Positions 1 through 8,219 of a stretch of 64,000 nt of DNA are shown here, in pieces. The position numbers were made by a program, and so were the translations under genes. Position 1 is the stretch's first letter; every line of letters starts with the position of its first letter. The notes under the pieces are model-generated. The model saw nothing but the letters and a program-made list of their open reading frames with translations. It was not told the origin of the DNA and searched no databases. Source of the stretch: Firmicutes bacterium AM41-11 (GTDB lineage Bacteria > Bacillota_I > Bacilli_A > Erysipelotrichales > Erysipelotrichaceae). The stretch is taken from positions 71,756 to 135,755 of the forward strand of contig QUIQ01000004.1 of the NCBI GenBank assembly GCA_003480165.1, given 5' to 3'.

Positions 1-980
1 TTTTCTTTTTTAGCCAGGGCATAGCCATCTTCAAAGTTTAAAGAGAATAGAGCAGTGCTTAAACCATCGGCTTTGGTAGAATTCTTGGTAAGTACTGTTA
101 CGCTACGACATTGTTTTGCGGGCATCAAAGTATCCGGATCAATGATATGAGAATAGCGGGTACCATTTACGGTGTAGTATCTTTGATAGTCACCACTTGT
201 TACAATGGCTTGATTTGTTTGATCGACTTCTATATTTAATAGGGAATCGGAACTATCTGGATTTTGTACACCGATGTTCCAATTTGATCCATCGGATTTC
301 TTGCCAATCAATACAACATTTCCTCCCGCATTGATAAAGCCGTTATGAAGACCTGCTTTATTGAGTTTTTCTTTGGTCAGCTGGGCTGTATATCCTTTGG
401 CTATGCCACCTAGATCCAACATACATTGTGAATCCGTAAGGGAGATGGTATTGCCCTGAATCTGGATTTTATCCATGCCAGTGTGTTGACTGGCTGCATT
501 TAGTTCTTCTTGGCTGGGAAGGTTTCCACTTTTTCCTTTTTCATTTAAGGTCATGCCTTGTTCACGATAGTCATGCCAAATATTCATAACACTACCGTAA
601 CTGATATCAAATTTTGAACATACTTGATTGATCTTTATCGCATCTTTGATACATTTCATTGTCGTTTGATCAACTTCGATGAGATGATTTGCCGCTTCGT
701 GATTGATCGTATATATATTATTGATCTTCGAATAGGCATGGTATTGATCAAAGCGTTTGTTGTTTTCTTTGAATGTGTTTTCTACGATTTTTGTGTATTT
801 TGCGAACTCTTCATCCGTACAATCTGCTTGGAAGGTGATAGAGGTATCAAAGCCTACATCGGTAAGGGTAATACTCTGGGTGCTGCTTTTGGATCGGGAT
901 TGAATAAAACAGACAATAGAGACCATAATTAAAAGGAAACAAAGGGATAAAATCAGCCAGCTTTTACTATTTTTTTTCAT
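1..980 (-). CDS. apbE: FAD:protein FMN transferase (ApbE family), cut by the left window edge
   Basis: ApbE enzymes transfer FMN from FAD to a Thr/Ser in target proteins outside the membrane; RnfG and RnfD are known targets. The reading frame starts at the ATG ending at 980 and runs off the left edge, so about 326 residues are visible and the C-terminus is missing. Residues 8-27 are a hydrophobic N-terminal anchor or signal (LILSLCFLLI...). Family hallmarks are visible: LDLGGIAKGY, NAGGN, and SHIIDP close to the left edge. It diverges from the rnf operon, which supports a role in Rnf flavinylation. There is no Shine-Dalgarno sequence; a -10 box ends six bases before the ATG, so the mRNA may be leaderless. 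Confidence 0.9.
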   Translation of the reverse strand, partial: MKKNSKSWLILSLCFLLIMVSIVCFIQSRSKSSTQSITLTDVGFDTSITFQADCTDEEFAKYTKIVENTFKENNKRFDQYHAYSKINNIYTINHEAANHLIEVDQTTMKCIKDAIKINQVCSKFDISYGSVMNIWHDYREQGMTLNEKGKSGNLPSQEELNAASQHTGMDKIQIQGNTISLTDSQCMLDLGGIAKGYTAQLTKEKLNKAGLHNGFINAGGNVVLIGKKSDGSNWNIGVQNPDSSDSLLNIEVDQTNQAIVTSGDYQRYYTVNGTRYSHIIDPDTLMPAKQCRSVTVLTKNSTKADGLSTALFSLNFEDGYALAKKE

Positions 981-986
981 GTGGAC

Positions 987-1015
987 ATTATATGCTTTTT
1001 GCCTGATTTTGTCGA
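987..1015 (-). promoter_or_regulatory. apbE promoter, probably giving a leaderless mRNA
   Basis: Read leftward: -35 TCGACA (1015-1010), a 17-base spacer and -10 TATAAT (992-987). Only six bases separate the -10 from the ATG at 980, so transcription should start at or next to the start codon. Confidence 0.65.
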
Positions 1016-1026
1016 ATAAGTTCAGC

Positions 1027-1055
1027 TTGAATCTACTTTTAAAAAGGGTTATGAT
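1027..1055 (+). promoter_or_regulatory. rnf operon promoter
   Basis: -35 TTGAAT (1027-1032), a 17-base spacer and -10 TATGAT (1050-1055), 35 bases before rnfC. The GGAAGGAGAGG ribosome binding site follows. It is back to back with the apbE promoter. Confidence 0.7.
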
Positions 1056-1090
1056 GTGTACTGATTAAATGGAAGGAGAGGAATAGATCT

Positions 1091-2383
1091 ATGTCACTAT
1101 TTTTAGGATCTATGCGACAACATATTCCAGGTCGAAAAGAACTGACAGAAAAATCTCAAGTGCTATCTTTAATGCCTAAAGAGAATGTTTACATTCCTTT
1201 GATTCATGGTCGAAGCACGGCAGATGATTTTGAAGTTTTCGTTTCCGAGGGAGATGAGGTCAAAGTTGGAACAAAACTTGCCCAAACTAAAGGAGGTTTA
1301 TTTGTTCCAATCTATTCAAGTGTTTCTGGAGTTTATCGTGGAACCGCAAAAAGAATGCACAATTCAATGCGTCCACAAGTACATATGGTAATTGAACCGG
1401 ATGGAAAACAAGAAACCATTCAGGCATTTGAACCAAAGGATTATACTTCTTTAACAGAACAAGAGTGTGTTGATTTTGTCAAAGAAGCAGGAATTATTGG
1501 TTTAGGAGGTGCTGGTTTCCCTACTTATGTAAAATATGGAAAACCAGATGGAGTTCAATGTGTTCTTATCAACGCTGTTGAATGTGAACCATATATTACA
1601 GCTGATTATCGAAATGTCATGGATGATGTGGATGATTTGATTACCGGTTGTCTTATTATGAAAAAGATGGCTAAAGTTGATACGGTTTATATATGTATCA
1701 AAGAATCCCATCCTGATTTGATTGAAAAAGTAAAAGCTGCTTGTAAAGACGGTGTGCAAGTACGTCCTGTACCAGATGTATATCCAATGGGATGGGAACG
1801 TGTTCTTGTACGTGAAATCTTACATAAAGAATATGGTATGTTACCAGCTGAAGCCGGTGCTATTGTAGACAATGCGACAACAGCTATTGCCATGGCTCGT
1901 GCCTTTAGATTGGGAGAACCAATTGTACGTAAGACGATTACCGTAAGTGGTGATGGTGTAAAAAATCCAATGAACGTATCCGTTCCTGTAGGTATGCCAG
2001 TTAATGAAATTATTGAAGCATGTGGTGGATATACATGCGATAGTGTTCGTTTGATTGCTGGTGGACCTATGATGGGTAAAACGATTTTAAATGATCAATT
2101 TGTGATTGACCGTGCCATGAACGCTTTGACGATTTTAAAGCATGTTGAAGACGATGCCATTGAATGTTTACGTTGTGGACGTTGTTCCGATCATTGTCCA
2201 TCTGGCTTACAACCAGTTCGTATTGCGGCTGCCGTAAAAGCCAATGATGTCGATGAAATGATTAAACGTGGGGCATCTAGTTGTATTGAATGTGGTTTAT
2301 GTACATATGTTTGTCCAAGTCATATCAATGTTACGGAAAATGTACGTAAGGCAAAACGTGTAATTGCCTTGAAGAAGAAATAG
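1091..2383 (+). CDS. rnfC: Rnf complex subunit RnfC
   Basis: RnfC is the peripheral NADH-dehydrogenase subunit of the Rnf complex, which couples ferredoxin:NAD+ electron transfer to Na+ or H+ movement. At 430 residues it is of normal length. GLGGAGFPT (about residues 137-145) marks the NADH/FMN-binding domain. Two tetra-cysteine motifs, CxxCxxCxxxCP near residues 359 and 398, bind two [4Fe-4S] clusters. The start at 1091 follows a strong GGAAGGAGAGG site. First gene of an operon that runs to about 5791, with the next cistron six bases on. Confidence 0.96.
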   Translation: MSLFLGSMRQHIPGRKELTEKSQVLSLMPKENVYIPLIHGRSTADDFEVFVSEGDEVKVGTKLAQTKGGLFVPIYSSVSGVYRGTAKRMHNSMRPQVHMVIEPDGKQETIQAFEPKDYTSLTEQECVDFVKEAGIIGLGGAGFPTYVKYGKPDGVQCVLINAVECEPYITADYRNVMDDVDDLITGCLIMKKMAKVDTVYICIKESHPDLIEKVKAACKDGVQVRPVPDVYPMGWERVLVREILHKEYGMLPAEAGAIVDNATTAIAMARAFRLGEPIVRKTITVSGDGVKNPMNVSVPVGMPVNEIIEACGGYTCDSVRLIAGGPMMGKTILNDQFVIDRAMNALTILKHVEDDAIECLRCGRCSDHCPSGLQPVRIAAAVKANDVDEMIKRGASSCIECGLCTYVCPSHINVTENVRKAKRVIALKKK

Positions 2384-2394
2384 GGAGGATGAAT

Positions 2395-3546
2395 ATGAAG
2401 TTTAGTTTTCATGTGAGCCCAAGCTTAAAAGGTAATTTAACAACCAAAGAGATCATGAAAGAATTGACTCTTGGCTTATTGCTAGTATTTGTCTTGGCGG
2501 TTTTCTATTATGCAAGTGCATATGGATCTCGTTATGCACTTCAAGCGATTCTTTTATTAGTTTGTTCATTAGTCACAACTCTTGTTTGTGAATTCTTATT
2601 TGCGAAAATTCGTAAAAGAGATCCTAAAAAAGAAATTCAAAATTCATTTGGATGGGTAACAGCTATTATCTTGACGTTAATGGTTCCTATTTCAACACGT
2701 CCATATGCTTTGATTATTTCTACAGCTTTCGCAATTATCTTCGGTAAGATGTTATTTGGTGGTTTTGGCCATAATATCTTTAACCCTGCAGCTGTTGGTC
2801 GTGCCGTTATCTTTGCGACATTTACTGGTGCTTCTACAAATTTAGTAACAAGTGCTACACCAACTGCTTTAATTGCCAATTCTTATGGATGGGTTCCTGC
2901 CAATGCTGATGCTTTGGATGGCTTCCTTTCTCAAGTAGGTGGATGGTCTAGCTTATTTTTAGGAACATATCCTGGAGCTTTAGGCGAAACCTTTACAATT
3001 GCGATTGTCTTAATTGGTATTTTCTTAATTGTTCGTAAGATTATTGACTGGCGTGTTCCAGTTGTATATTTAGGTACGATCTTTGTGATGACGGCAATTG
3101 TTGCCATTATTACCGGTGTTGGATCTTACCATGGTATTCCAGGCTTTATTTGGTATCCTGTACTTCATCTTATTTTAGGTGGTGTTGTTTTTGGAGCCTT
3201 CTTTATGTTGACCGATCCTGTTACAAGTCCTACAAGTGCAGCTGGTCGTACGATCTTTGCCTTGGGTGCTGGAATCTTAACAGTATTGATTCGTTTAACA
3301 GGTAACTTACCTGAAGGTTGTTTATATTCTATCTTATTGATGAATATGATGACGCCATTAATTGAATCTTTATTAGATGGAAAACAATTAGATATCTTAA
3401 AGAAAGCAAAACATGGTTTCATCTACTTAGCTTTAGTTGGCTTAGCTATTACGATTTTTGCCGCTTGCTCTGTACATCCTGTTTCAAATCCAAAGGGTGA
3501 AAAAGAAGCAAAAGTTGTTGAAAATGTGGAGGTGAATGTTCTATGA
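2395..3546 (+). CDS. rnfD: Rnf complex subunit RnfD
   Basis: Integral membrane subunit with a series of hydrophobic helices; in the family it carries a covalent FMN. TDPVTSPTS (about residues 273-281) corresponds to the region where FMN is linked to Thr in RnfD/NqrB proteins. The exact acceptor here is inferred, and the motif differs from the usual SGAT form. An ATG at 2389 is in frame but touches the GGGAGG site directly; the ATG at 2395 has proper spacing and is preferred. The stop overlaps the rnfG start (ATGA), which implies translational coupling. Confidence 0.95.
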   Translation: MKFSFHVSPSLKGNLTTKEIMKELTLGLLLVFVLAVFYYASAYGSRYALQAILLLVCSLVTTLVCEFLFAKIRKRDPKKEIQNSFGWVTAIILTLMVPISTRPYALIISTAFAIIFGKMLFGGFGHNIFNPAAVGRAVIFATFTGASTNLVTSATPTALIANSYGWVPANADALDGFLSQVGGWSSLFLGTYPGALGETFTIAIVLIGIFLIVRKIIDWRVPVVYLGTIFVMTAIVAIITGVGSYHGIPGFIWYPVLHLILGGVVFGAFFMLTDPVTSPTSAAGRTIFALGAGILTVLIRLTGNLPEGCLYSILLMNMMTPLIESLLDGKQLDILKKAKHGFIYLALVGLAITIFAACSVHPVSNPKGEKEAKVVENVEVNVL

Positions 3547-4058
3547 ACAAGATCTTACATTTAACGATTTTCTTAGCAATTATTTCTGCAATTGCTGGTG
3601 GAGCATTGGCTTTTGCCAATAACTTGACAGCTCCTGTTATTGCGGAAAACGAATTGAAACAAGAACAAGAATCTTTGCAAAAAATGTATAAGTCAGCAGC
3701 TTTAGACGATTTTAAACAAGTGAAGTTTACGGAAGATTCTAAAACTGTGCAAAAGGTTTATTCTTATAAAGACTTTTATATCTTTAATATGTCTGTATCT
3801 GGATATAAGGATGGAACAACTTTCTTAGTATCTATTAATAAAGATACAGGTGTTGTTGATAAGTATTTAGCTTTATCTAATGGAGATACAAAAGGTTTAG
3901 GTTCAAAAGTTATGGATAGTCCTTTCCGTAAGAGCATTGAAGGAAAGAAAGCTTCTGATCATTTAGATACGATTTCCGGAGCAACCATTTCTTCGAGTGC
4001 TGTAACGGCAGGTATTAATGAAGCTGCTGGTTACGTAGATGAGTTGAAAGGAGAATAG
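3543..4058 (+). CDS. rnfG: Rnf complex subunit RnfG (FMN-binding)
   Basis: RnfG has one N-terminal membrane helix (about residues 5-25) and an extracytoplasmic FMN-binding domain. The flavinylation motif SGATIS is at residues 145-150, making Thr148 the expected FMN acceptor, modified by ApbE, whose gene lies at the left of the operon. At 171 residues it is slightly shorter than many RnfG proteins. It overlaps rnfD by four bases, and rnfE follows two bases after its stop. Confidence 0.95.
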   Translation: MNKILHLTIFLAIISAIAGGALAFANNLTAPVIAENELKQEQESLQKMYKSAALDDFKQVKFTEDSKTVQKVYSYKDFYIFNMSVSGYKDGTTFLVSINKDTGVVDKYLALSNGDTKGLGSKVMDSPFRKSIEGKKASDHLDTISGATISSSAVTAGINEAAGYVDELKGE

Positions 4059-4060
4059 AT

Positions 4061-4720
4061 ATGTCAAAATTTCAAAGTTTTAAAAATGGATTATTGAAAG
4101 AAAATCCAGTATTCTCTTTATTCTTAGGTATTTGTTCGACTTTAGCAATCACTACAACAGTAGATAATGCGATTGGTATGGGTATTGCGGTAATTGTTGT
4201 CTTGATTATGTCAAACGTAATTATTTCTTTATTACGTAATATCATTCCAGATGAAGTACATATTCCGGTATATATCGTTATTATTGCGACATTGGTTAAA
4301 ATTGTTCAAATGTTGATTGCAGCCTATGCGCCTGCATTAAATACCAGTCTTGGTGTATTTATTCCATTGATCGTTGTTAACTGTATTATCTTAGGTCGTG
4401 CCGAAGCTTATGCGTGCAACCATAATCCTATGGATGCTGCATTAGATGGTTTAGGTATGGGTTGTGGATATACATTAGCTGTATTATCTATGAGTTTTAT
4501 TCGTGAAGTAATCTCTACGGGAGGCTTTAAAGTTTCTAACCCATTTAATACAAGCCAGGTTTTCTTGAATGTACATATTATCCCAAGTAATTTTACTATC
4601 AGCATGTTCTCTTCAGCTGTAGGTGCTTTCTTAACTTTCGCTATGTTGGCAGCCTTTGTTGGATGGTATAAAGATCGTGCTGCGAAAAAAGAAGCAGAAG
4701 CTGCTAAGGAGGGAAAATAG
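4061..4720 (+). CDS. rnfE: Rnf complex subunit RnfE
   Basis: RnfE is a polytopic membrane protein homologous to NqrD and RnfA. Together RnfA and RnfE form the membrane core that holds an intramembrane iron centre. The 219 residues show about six hydrophobic helices. The conserved segments INVNCIILGRAEA-like (here VVNCIILGRAEAYA) and DGLGMGCGYT supply the expected cysteines. A charged Lys/Glu-rich tail follows. It sits between rnfG and rnfA with minimal spacing. Confidence 0.95.
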   Translation: MSKFQSFKNGLLKENPVFSLFLGICSTLAITTTVDNAIGMGIAVIVVLIMSNVIISLLRNIIPDEVHIPVYIVIIATLVKIVQMLIAAYAPALNTSLGVFIPLIVVNCIILGRAEAYACNHNPMDAALDGLGMGCGYTLAVLSMSFIREVISTGGFKVSNPFNTSQVFLNVHIIPSNFTISMFSSAVGAFLTFAMLAAFVGWYKDRAAKKEAEAAKEGK

Positions 4721-4723
4721 TTT

Positions 4724-5299
4724 ATGTCTGAATTATTTGGCTTATTATTTACCAGCTTAATTGTTAATAACGTTATCTTAACCCAGTTCTTAGGTATGTG
4801 CCCATTCATGGGTGTTTCGAAAAAACGTACTAGTGCATTAGGTATGGGTGTTGCCGTTGTCTTTGTTATCGTTGCCGCATCTATTATTACATTTGGTTTA
4901 TATTATCTTGTCCTTGTTCCTTTGAAATTGGAATTTATGGATTTGATTACCTTTATTCTAGTTATCGCGTCTTTGGTACAATTAACGGAAATGTTTATTA
5001 AAAAGACAAGTCCTGCTCTATATAAGAGTTTAGGTGTTTATCTTCCTTTGATTACTACAAACTGCGTTGTATTAAATGTATGTTTAGTAAATATTCAAAA
5101 TGGATATGATTTTGCGCACATGATTATGTATTCTGTTGGTACACCAATGGGATTTGCCCTTGTTCTTTATATTTTCTCTACAATTCGTGAACGTTTGGAA
5201 TTAAGCGATGTTCCAGAATTCTTTAAGGGAAATCCAATTGCCTTGGTTGTAGCAGCTATTATGTCTATGGCCTTTACTGCCTTTGCGGGAGTTATTTAA
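4724..5299 (+). CDS. rnfA: Rnf complex subunit RnfA
   Basis: RnfA is the second homologous membrane subunit (191 residues, about six helices) and pairs with RnfE. Conserved features are NNVILTQFLGMCPFMGVS near the N-terminus and TTNCVVLN in mid-protein; each supplies a cysteine of the predicted intramembrane Fe site. The start is preceded by AAGGAGGG at the end of rnfE. Its TAA overlaps the ATG of the next small gene (TAATG). Confidence 0.95.
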   Translation: MSELFGLLFTSLIVNNVILTQFLGMCPFMGVSKKRTSALGMGVAVVFVIVAASIITFGLYYLVLVPLKLEFMDLITFILVIASLVQLTEMFIKKTSPALYKSLGVYLPLITTNCVVLNVCLVNIQNGYDFAHMIMYSVGTPMGFALVLYIFSTIRERLELSDVPEFFKGNPIALVVAAIMSMAFTAFAGVI

Positions 5300-5475
5300 T
5301 GTTTCGAATTCTTGCAGCTATACTGTTTGTTGGCGCATTGATTGGCATTTATATTTGGGCTTATTTAAATAACAAAAAAACCCCTGTTCCAAAAGGGTGT
5401 GAAAATTTAAAAACAGACTGTGATGGATGTAAACTGGTTTCTTGCTCTTTACATCCAGATCACGATAAAAAGTAG
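5299..5475 (+). CDS. small Cys-rich membrane protein inside the rnf operon
   Basis: A 58-residue ORF whose ATG overlaps the rnfA stop; its own stop lies inside the rnfB ribosome binding site, so it is locked into the operon. Residues 2-22 form one membrane helix (FRILAAILFVGALIGIYIWAY). After KKTPVPKG come four cysteines in the order C-x6-C-x2-C-x4-C and a His/Lys-rich tail. I do not recognise a named family with certainty. The layout (one helix plus a short four-Cys tail) resembles NqrM, a maturation factor for the iron site of Na+-NQR, and FeoB-associated Cys-rich proteins. A role in loading iron into RnfA/RnfE is inference. Confidence 0.75.
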   Translation: MFRILAAILFVGALIGIYIWAYLNNKKTPVPKGCENLKTDCDGCKLVSCSLHPDHDKK

Positions 5476-5485
5476 GAGGAATACA

Positions 5486-5791
5486 ATGATTGCAGCAATC
5501 GTAATGATGCTTGTTCTTGGTGGTCTTCTTGGTTTGGGATTAGGAATTGCTGATTCTAAATTAAAGGTTGAAGTGGATGAACGAGTTGAACATGTAACGG
5601 GCATGCTTCCTGGTTATAACTGTGGAGGTTGTGGTTACCCTGGTTGTTCTGGATTTGCAGAAGGCATGGTTTCTGGAGAAACAAATCAATTCTTATGTAA
5701 ACCAACAAAACCAGATCAAAAAGCTAAAATTATCCAATATTTAAAAGAAACCCCAGGTCCTGATGGTAGTACCATCGATATTAAAGGGTAA
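5486..5791 (+). CDS. rnfB: short RnfB-like protein (N-terminal helix and first Fe-S domain only)
   Basis: RnfB normally receives electrons from ferredoxin. Here it has 101 residues: a membrane helix (2-22), then NCGGCGYPGCSGFAEGM and FLC, which is the C-x2-C-x4-C-x(n)-C cluster motif typical of RnfB. The ferredoxin-like 2[4Fe-4S] domains that usually follow are absent. The gene ends cleanly at TAA, and a terminator and a convergent gene come next, so there is no missing piece downstream. The ATG at 5486 follows AGGAGGA; an upstream in-frame extension lacks such a site and overlaps the small Cys-rich gene. Confidence 0.9.
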   Translation: MIAAIVMMLVLGGLLGLGLGIADSKLKVEVDERVEHVTGMLPGYNCGGCGYPGCSGFAEGMVSGETNQFLCKPTKPDQKAKIIQYLKETPGPDGSTIDIKG

Positions 5792-5793
5792 TG

Positions 5794-5821
5794 AAAAAGT
5801 CGGCTGTTAAGCCGGCTTTTT
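5794..5821. terminator. bidirectional terminator between rnf operon and rqcH
   Basis: An 11-bp stem (AAAAAGTCGGC with GCCGGCTTTTT, one G-T pair) around a short loop, with A and T tracts on the two sides. It can end both the rightward rnf and the leftward rqcH transcripts. Confidence 0.8.
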
Positions 5822-7447
5822 ATATGTTTGGAGAATTTCTTGTACTTGTTCTTGGTTTGGATCAATATAAATTGTTTTATATTTTTTCATTGTCACAAAG
5901 CCAATTTTGGAACCAGGTACTTTTTTTAACTGGTTGATGGGACAATAGTCTACAGGAACACTACTTGATAGTTGACCTTTGGAATAATAGGCAGCAAGTA
6001 AGGCACACATTCGAATCAGTTCTTCATTTACTTCCTCACATTTTAGTAAAACATGAGAACCATGATAGTCTTTGACGTGAAACCATAAATCTTCTTTGCG
6101 TGCGAGTTTATGGGTGATGTAGTTGTTTTGAATATTATTCTTACCTACATAAATATCTGCCTCATTAACTTTTAGATGAATGAGGTTTGGTACATTTTTC
6201 TTTTTAACTTTGCGCTTCGTATTCTTTTGGAAGAGCACACGATTATTTACGAGTTCTTCTCGGATTTCTAAAGCGTCTTCAATAGATGCATATTTTAATT
6301 GGTCACTTAACTGGGTATAGTATTCAATTTCATCTTTACATATTTGTATTTGTTCTTCCAAGATACTCTGAGAGCGTTTTAGTTTATGATATTTCTGGTA
6401 ATACTTGTTGGCATTGCCTTTGATATCTAGTCGCATATCAATCGGAATTGTGACTTCTTCACCTGTTTCAAAAGATGTAAGTACAATATTTGGCTGTTTC
6501 TTGATTTGACTCATATACGCAAACAATAAGTCACCATATTCTTGATACTTTTTATAATCTTTTGATTTATCTAAGGTTTGCAGCAACTTAGGTAATTTTT
6601 TCTTTTCGCGTTTTAATTCTTTTTCTACGGTTCGATATACATCACCACATTGTTCCTTGATGCGAATTTTATGTTCCTTTTCTGTATAGAGGGCATTTAG
6701 TCCTTCCATAAGCGGATACACTTTGGCTTGTTTATGTAAATGGGTTAATTCAATACAATGATAGTCTGTATCATAGACATATAAGGTTTGACTATGAATG
6801 ACTTCTTGGATTAGATCGGCATATTTTTCTCCTTGGTGAATTCGATAAGCAAACTCGGTAGATAAAATAGGAGAAAAACCATAGACCTGGGAAACTAAAC
6901 TTTGGTCAAAATCGAGATTTTTCGCCTGGGTGGGAATTTGTTTCTGGCCTTGTTCAGGATATTTATAGACGGCACCAGGGTGTATAAATCGTTTGGAGTT
7001 TTCATATACAGGAATACGCTTTAATGCATCAATGATGACTTCTTTCTCATTCACTAAAATCATATTTGCGTATTTTCCCATTAATTCTACATATAAGTTA
7101 AATCCAACGTAATCTCCCAGTTCATTTCTTGTTGCCAGATGAAAACATAAGATGCGGTCATAGTTCATTTGTTCGATTGATTCAATGATACAATTCGCAC
7201 ATTGTTTACGTAAGACCATAACAAAATTGCTAGGATTTGCCTGGGTTGTTTCGCGTTGGTTTGTTAGGTATAAACGATTTGTGTTTGAGTGTACATTAAT
7301 CAATAACTTTTGATTTCCATGATTTCGAGTATGGAGTTGAAAGAGGATTTCTTCGTCACTAATATTTTGAAATTTATTGATTTTACATGGGCAAAGCTCA
7401 TTTAATTGTTTTGTGATTGTCACAAGTAAAAGTCCATCCATTGCCAT
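5807..7447 (-). CDS. rqcH: Ribosome quality control factor RqcH (NEMF/Rqc2/FbpA family)
   Basis: RqcH binds stalled 50S subunits and recruits tRNA-Ala to add C-terminal alanine tails that mark nascent chains for degradation. At 546 residues it has the family layout: NFACT-N (1-190), helical coiled-coil middle (about 250-420) and a C-terminal NFACT-R domain with DLWFHVKDYHGSHV. The functionally important Asp-Arg pair is present as D97-R98. Older annotations call this fibronectin-binding protein. The start is preceded by GGAGG seven bases upstream. It is convergent with rnf. Confidence 0.94.
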   Translation of the reverse strand: MAMDGLLLVTITKQLNELCPCKINKFQNISDEEILFQLHTRNHGNQKLLINVHSNTNRLYLTNQRETTQANPSNFVMVLRKQCANCIIESIEQMNYDRILCFHLATRNELGDYVGFNLYVELMGKYANMILVNEKEVIIDALKRIPVYENSKRFIHPGAVYKYPEQGQKQIPTQAKNLDFDQSLVSQVYGFSPILSTEFAYRIHQGEKYADLIQEVIHSQTLYVYDTDYHCIELTHLHKQAKVYPLMEGLNALYTEKEHKIRIKEQCGDVYRTVEKELKREKKKLPKLLQTLDKSKDYKKYQEYGDLLFAYMSQIKKQPNIVLTSFETGEEVTIPIDMRLDIKGNANKYYQKYHKLKRSQSILEEQIQICKDEIEYYTQLSDQLKYASIEDALEIREELVNNRVLFQKNTKRKVKKKNVPNLIHLKVNEADIYVGKNNIQNNYITHKLARKEDLWFHVKDYHGSHVLLKCEEVNEELIRMCALLAAYYSKGQLSSSVPVDYCPINQLKKVPGSKIGFVTMKKYKTIYIDPNQEQVQEILQTYKKPA

Positions 7448-7492
7448 ATTTTTTCCTCCAATCTTTCGTATTGTAACATATTGATAAATTCT

Positions 7493-7521
7493 TTGACACT
7501 CTTATCTTTCGAGGATACAAT
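7493..7521 (+). promoter_or_regulatory. gmk promoter
   Basis: A consensus-like promoter: TTGACA (7493-7498), a 17-base spacer and TACAAT (7516-7521), 27 bases before the gmk start. Confidence 0.75.
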
Positions 7522-7548
7522 GGGGTATATAAAAAAGGGAGATTGTGC

Positions 7549-8127
7549 ATGAAACGTGGATTATTAATCATTTTAAGTGGTCCGAGTGGTGTAGGAAAAG
7601 GGACAATTCGTAAGTTTTTTGAAAAGAGTACCAAATTAAATTTAGCTTATTCTACATCTATGACAACAAGAAAACCACGTGTGGGTGAAGTTGATGGTGT
7701 CGATTACTTTTTTACAACACGCGATAAGTTTGAACAGGCTATTAAGAATGGCGACTTGTTGGAATATGCGGAGTTTGTCGGTAACTATTATGGCACACCA
7801 CTGAAAGAAGTGAACCGTTTACGTGATGAAGGGAAAAATGTTTTATTGGAAATTGAAGTACAAGGGGCTATACAAGTTCAGAAACGTTGTCCAGATGCCT
7901 TGAGTATTTTTATCATTCCACCTTCCATGGATGAATTAGAACGACGTATTCGTGGTCGTCGTAGTGAACCAGAAGAAATCATTCAACAGCGTTTAGCTAA
8001 AGCCAACCATGAAATGAAAATGATCAAAGAATATAAGTATATTGTTTGTAATGATGATCCAAAACTTGCAGCAGAACTCATTGAGACGATTATTCTTCGT
8101 CACATTGAATTAGAGGAAAATAAATAA
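7549..8127 (+). CDS. gmk: Guanylate kinase
   Basis: Phosphorylates GMP to GDP with ATP in the cytoplasm. The P-loop GPSGVGKG is at residues 11-18. The GMP-binding segment STSMTTRKPRVGEVDGVDYFF follows in two parts, and GRRSEPEE lies in the lid region. The 192 residues match the usual length. The ATG at 7549 has a GGGAG site; a TTG six bases earlier is in frame but less likely. The gene has its own strong promoter. No rpoZ follows; the rimP-nusA operon comes next. Confidence 0.96.
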   Translation: MKRGLLIILSGPSGVGKGTIRKFFEKSTKLNLAYSTSMTTRKPRVGEVDGVDYFFTTRDKFEQAIKNGDLLEYAEFVGNYYGTPLKEVNRLRDEGKNVLLEIEVQGAIQVQKRCPDALSIFIIPPSMDELERRIRGRRSEPEEIIQQRLAKANHEMKMIKEYKYIVCNDDPKLAAELIETIILRHIELEENK

Positions 8128-8174
8128 ATTTGCAAGTTCGTAGGTTTTGTGGTATTAAATATATGTATAGTTAG

Positions 8175-8204
8175 TAAGGAGTGGGTCATCCCACTCCTTA
8201 ATTT
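8175..8204 (+). terminator. strong hairpin before rimP (terminator or leader attenuator)
   Basis: A perfect 11-bp inverted repeat, TAAGGAGTGGG and CCCACTCCTTA, around a four-base loop, followed by only ATTTT. It ends 19 bases before the rimP ATG. The weak T tract leaves open whether it ends gmk transcripts, attenuates the nusA operon or protects the mRNA end. Confidence 0.55.
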
Positions 8205-8219
8205 TGGAAGGAGAAATGT

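Noticed and set aside
624..932. A 102-codon rightward ORF
   Set aside because: It lies antisense to apbE, whose motifs (DLGGIAKGY, NAGGN) are clear on the other strand.
5486..5830. A frameshift truncating rnfB
   Set aside because: No ferredoxin-like CxxCxxC sequence follows in any frame before the terminator and convergent rqcH, so the short form seems real.
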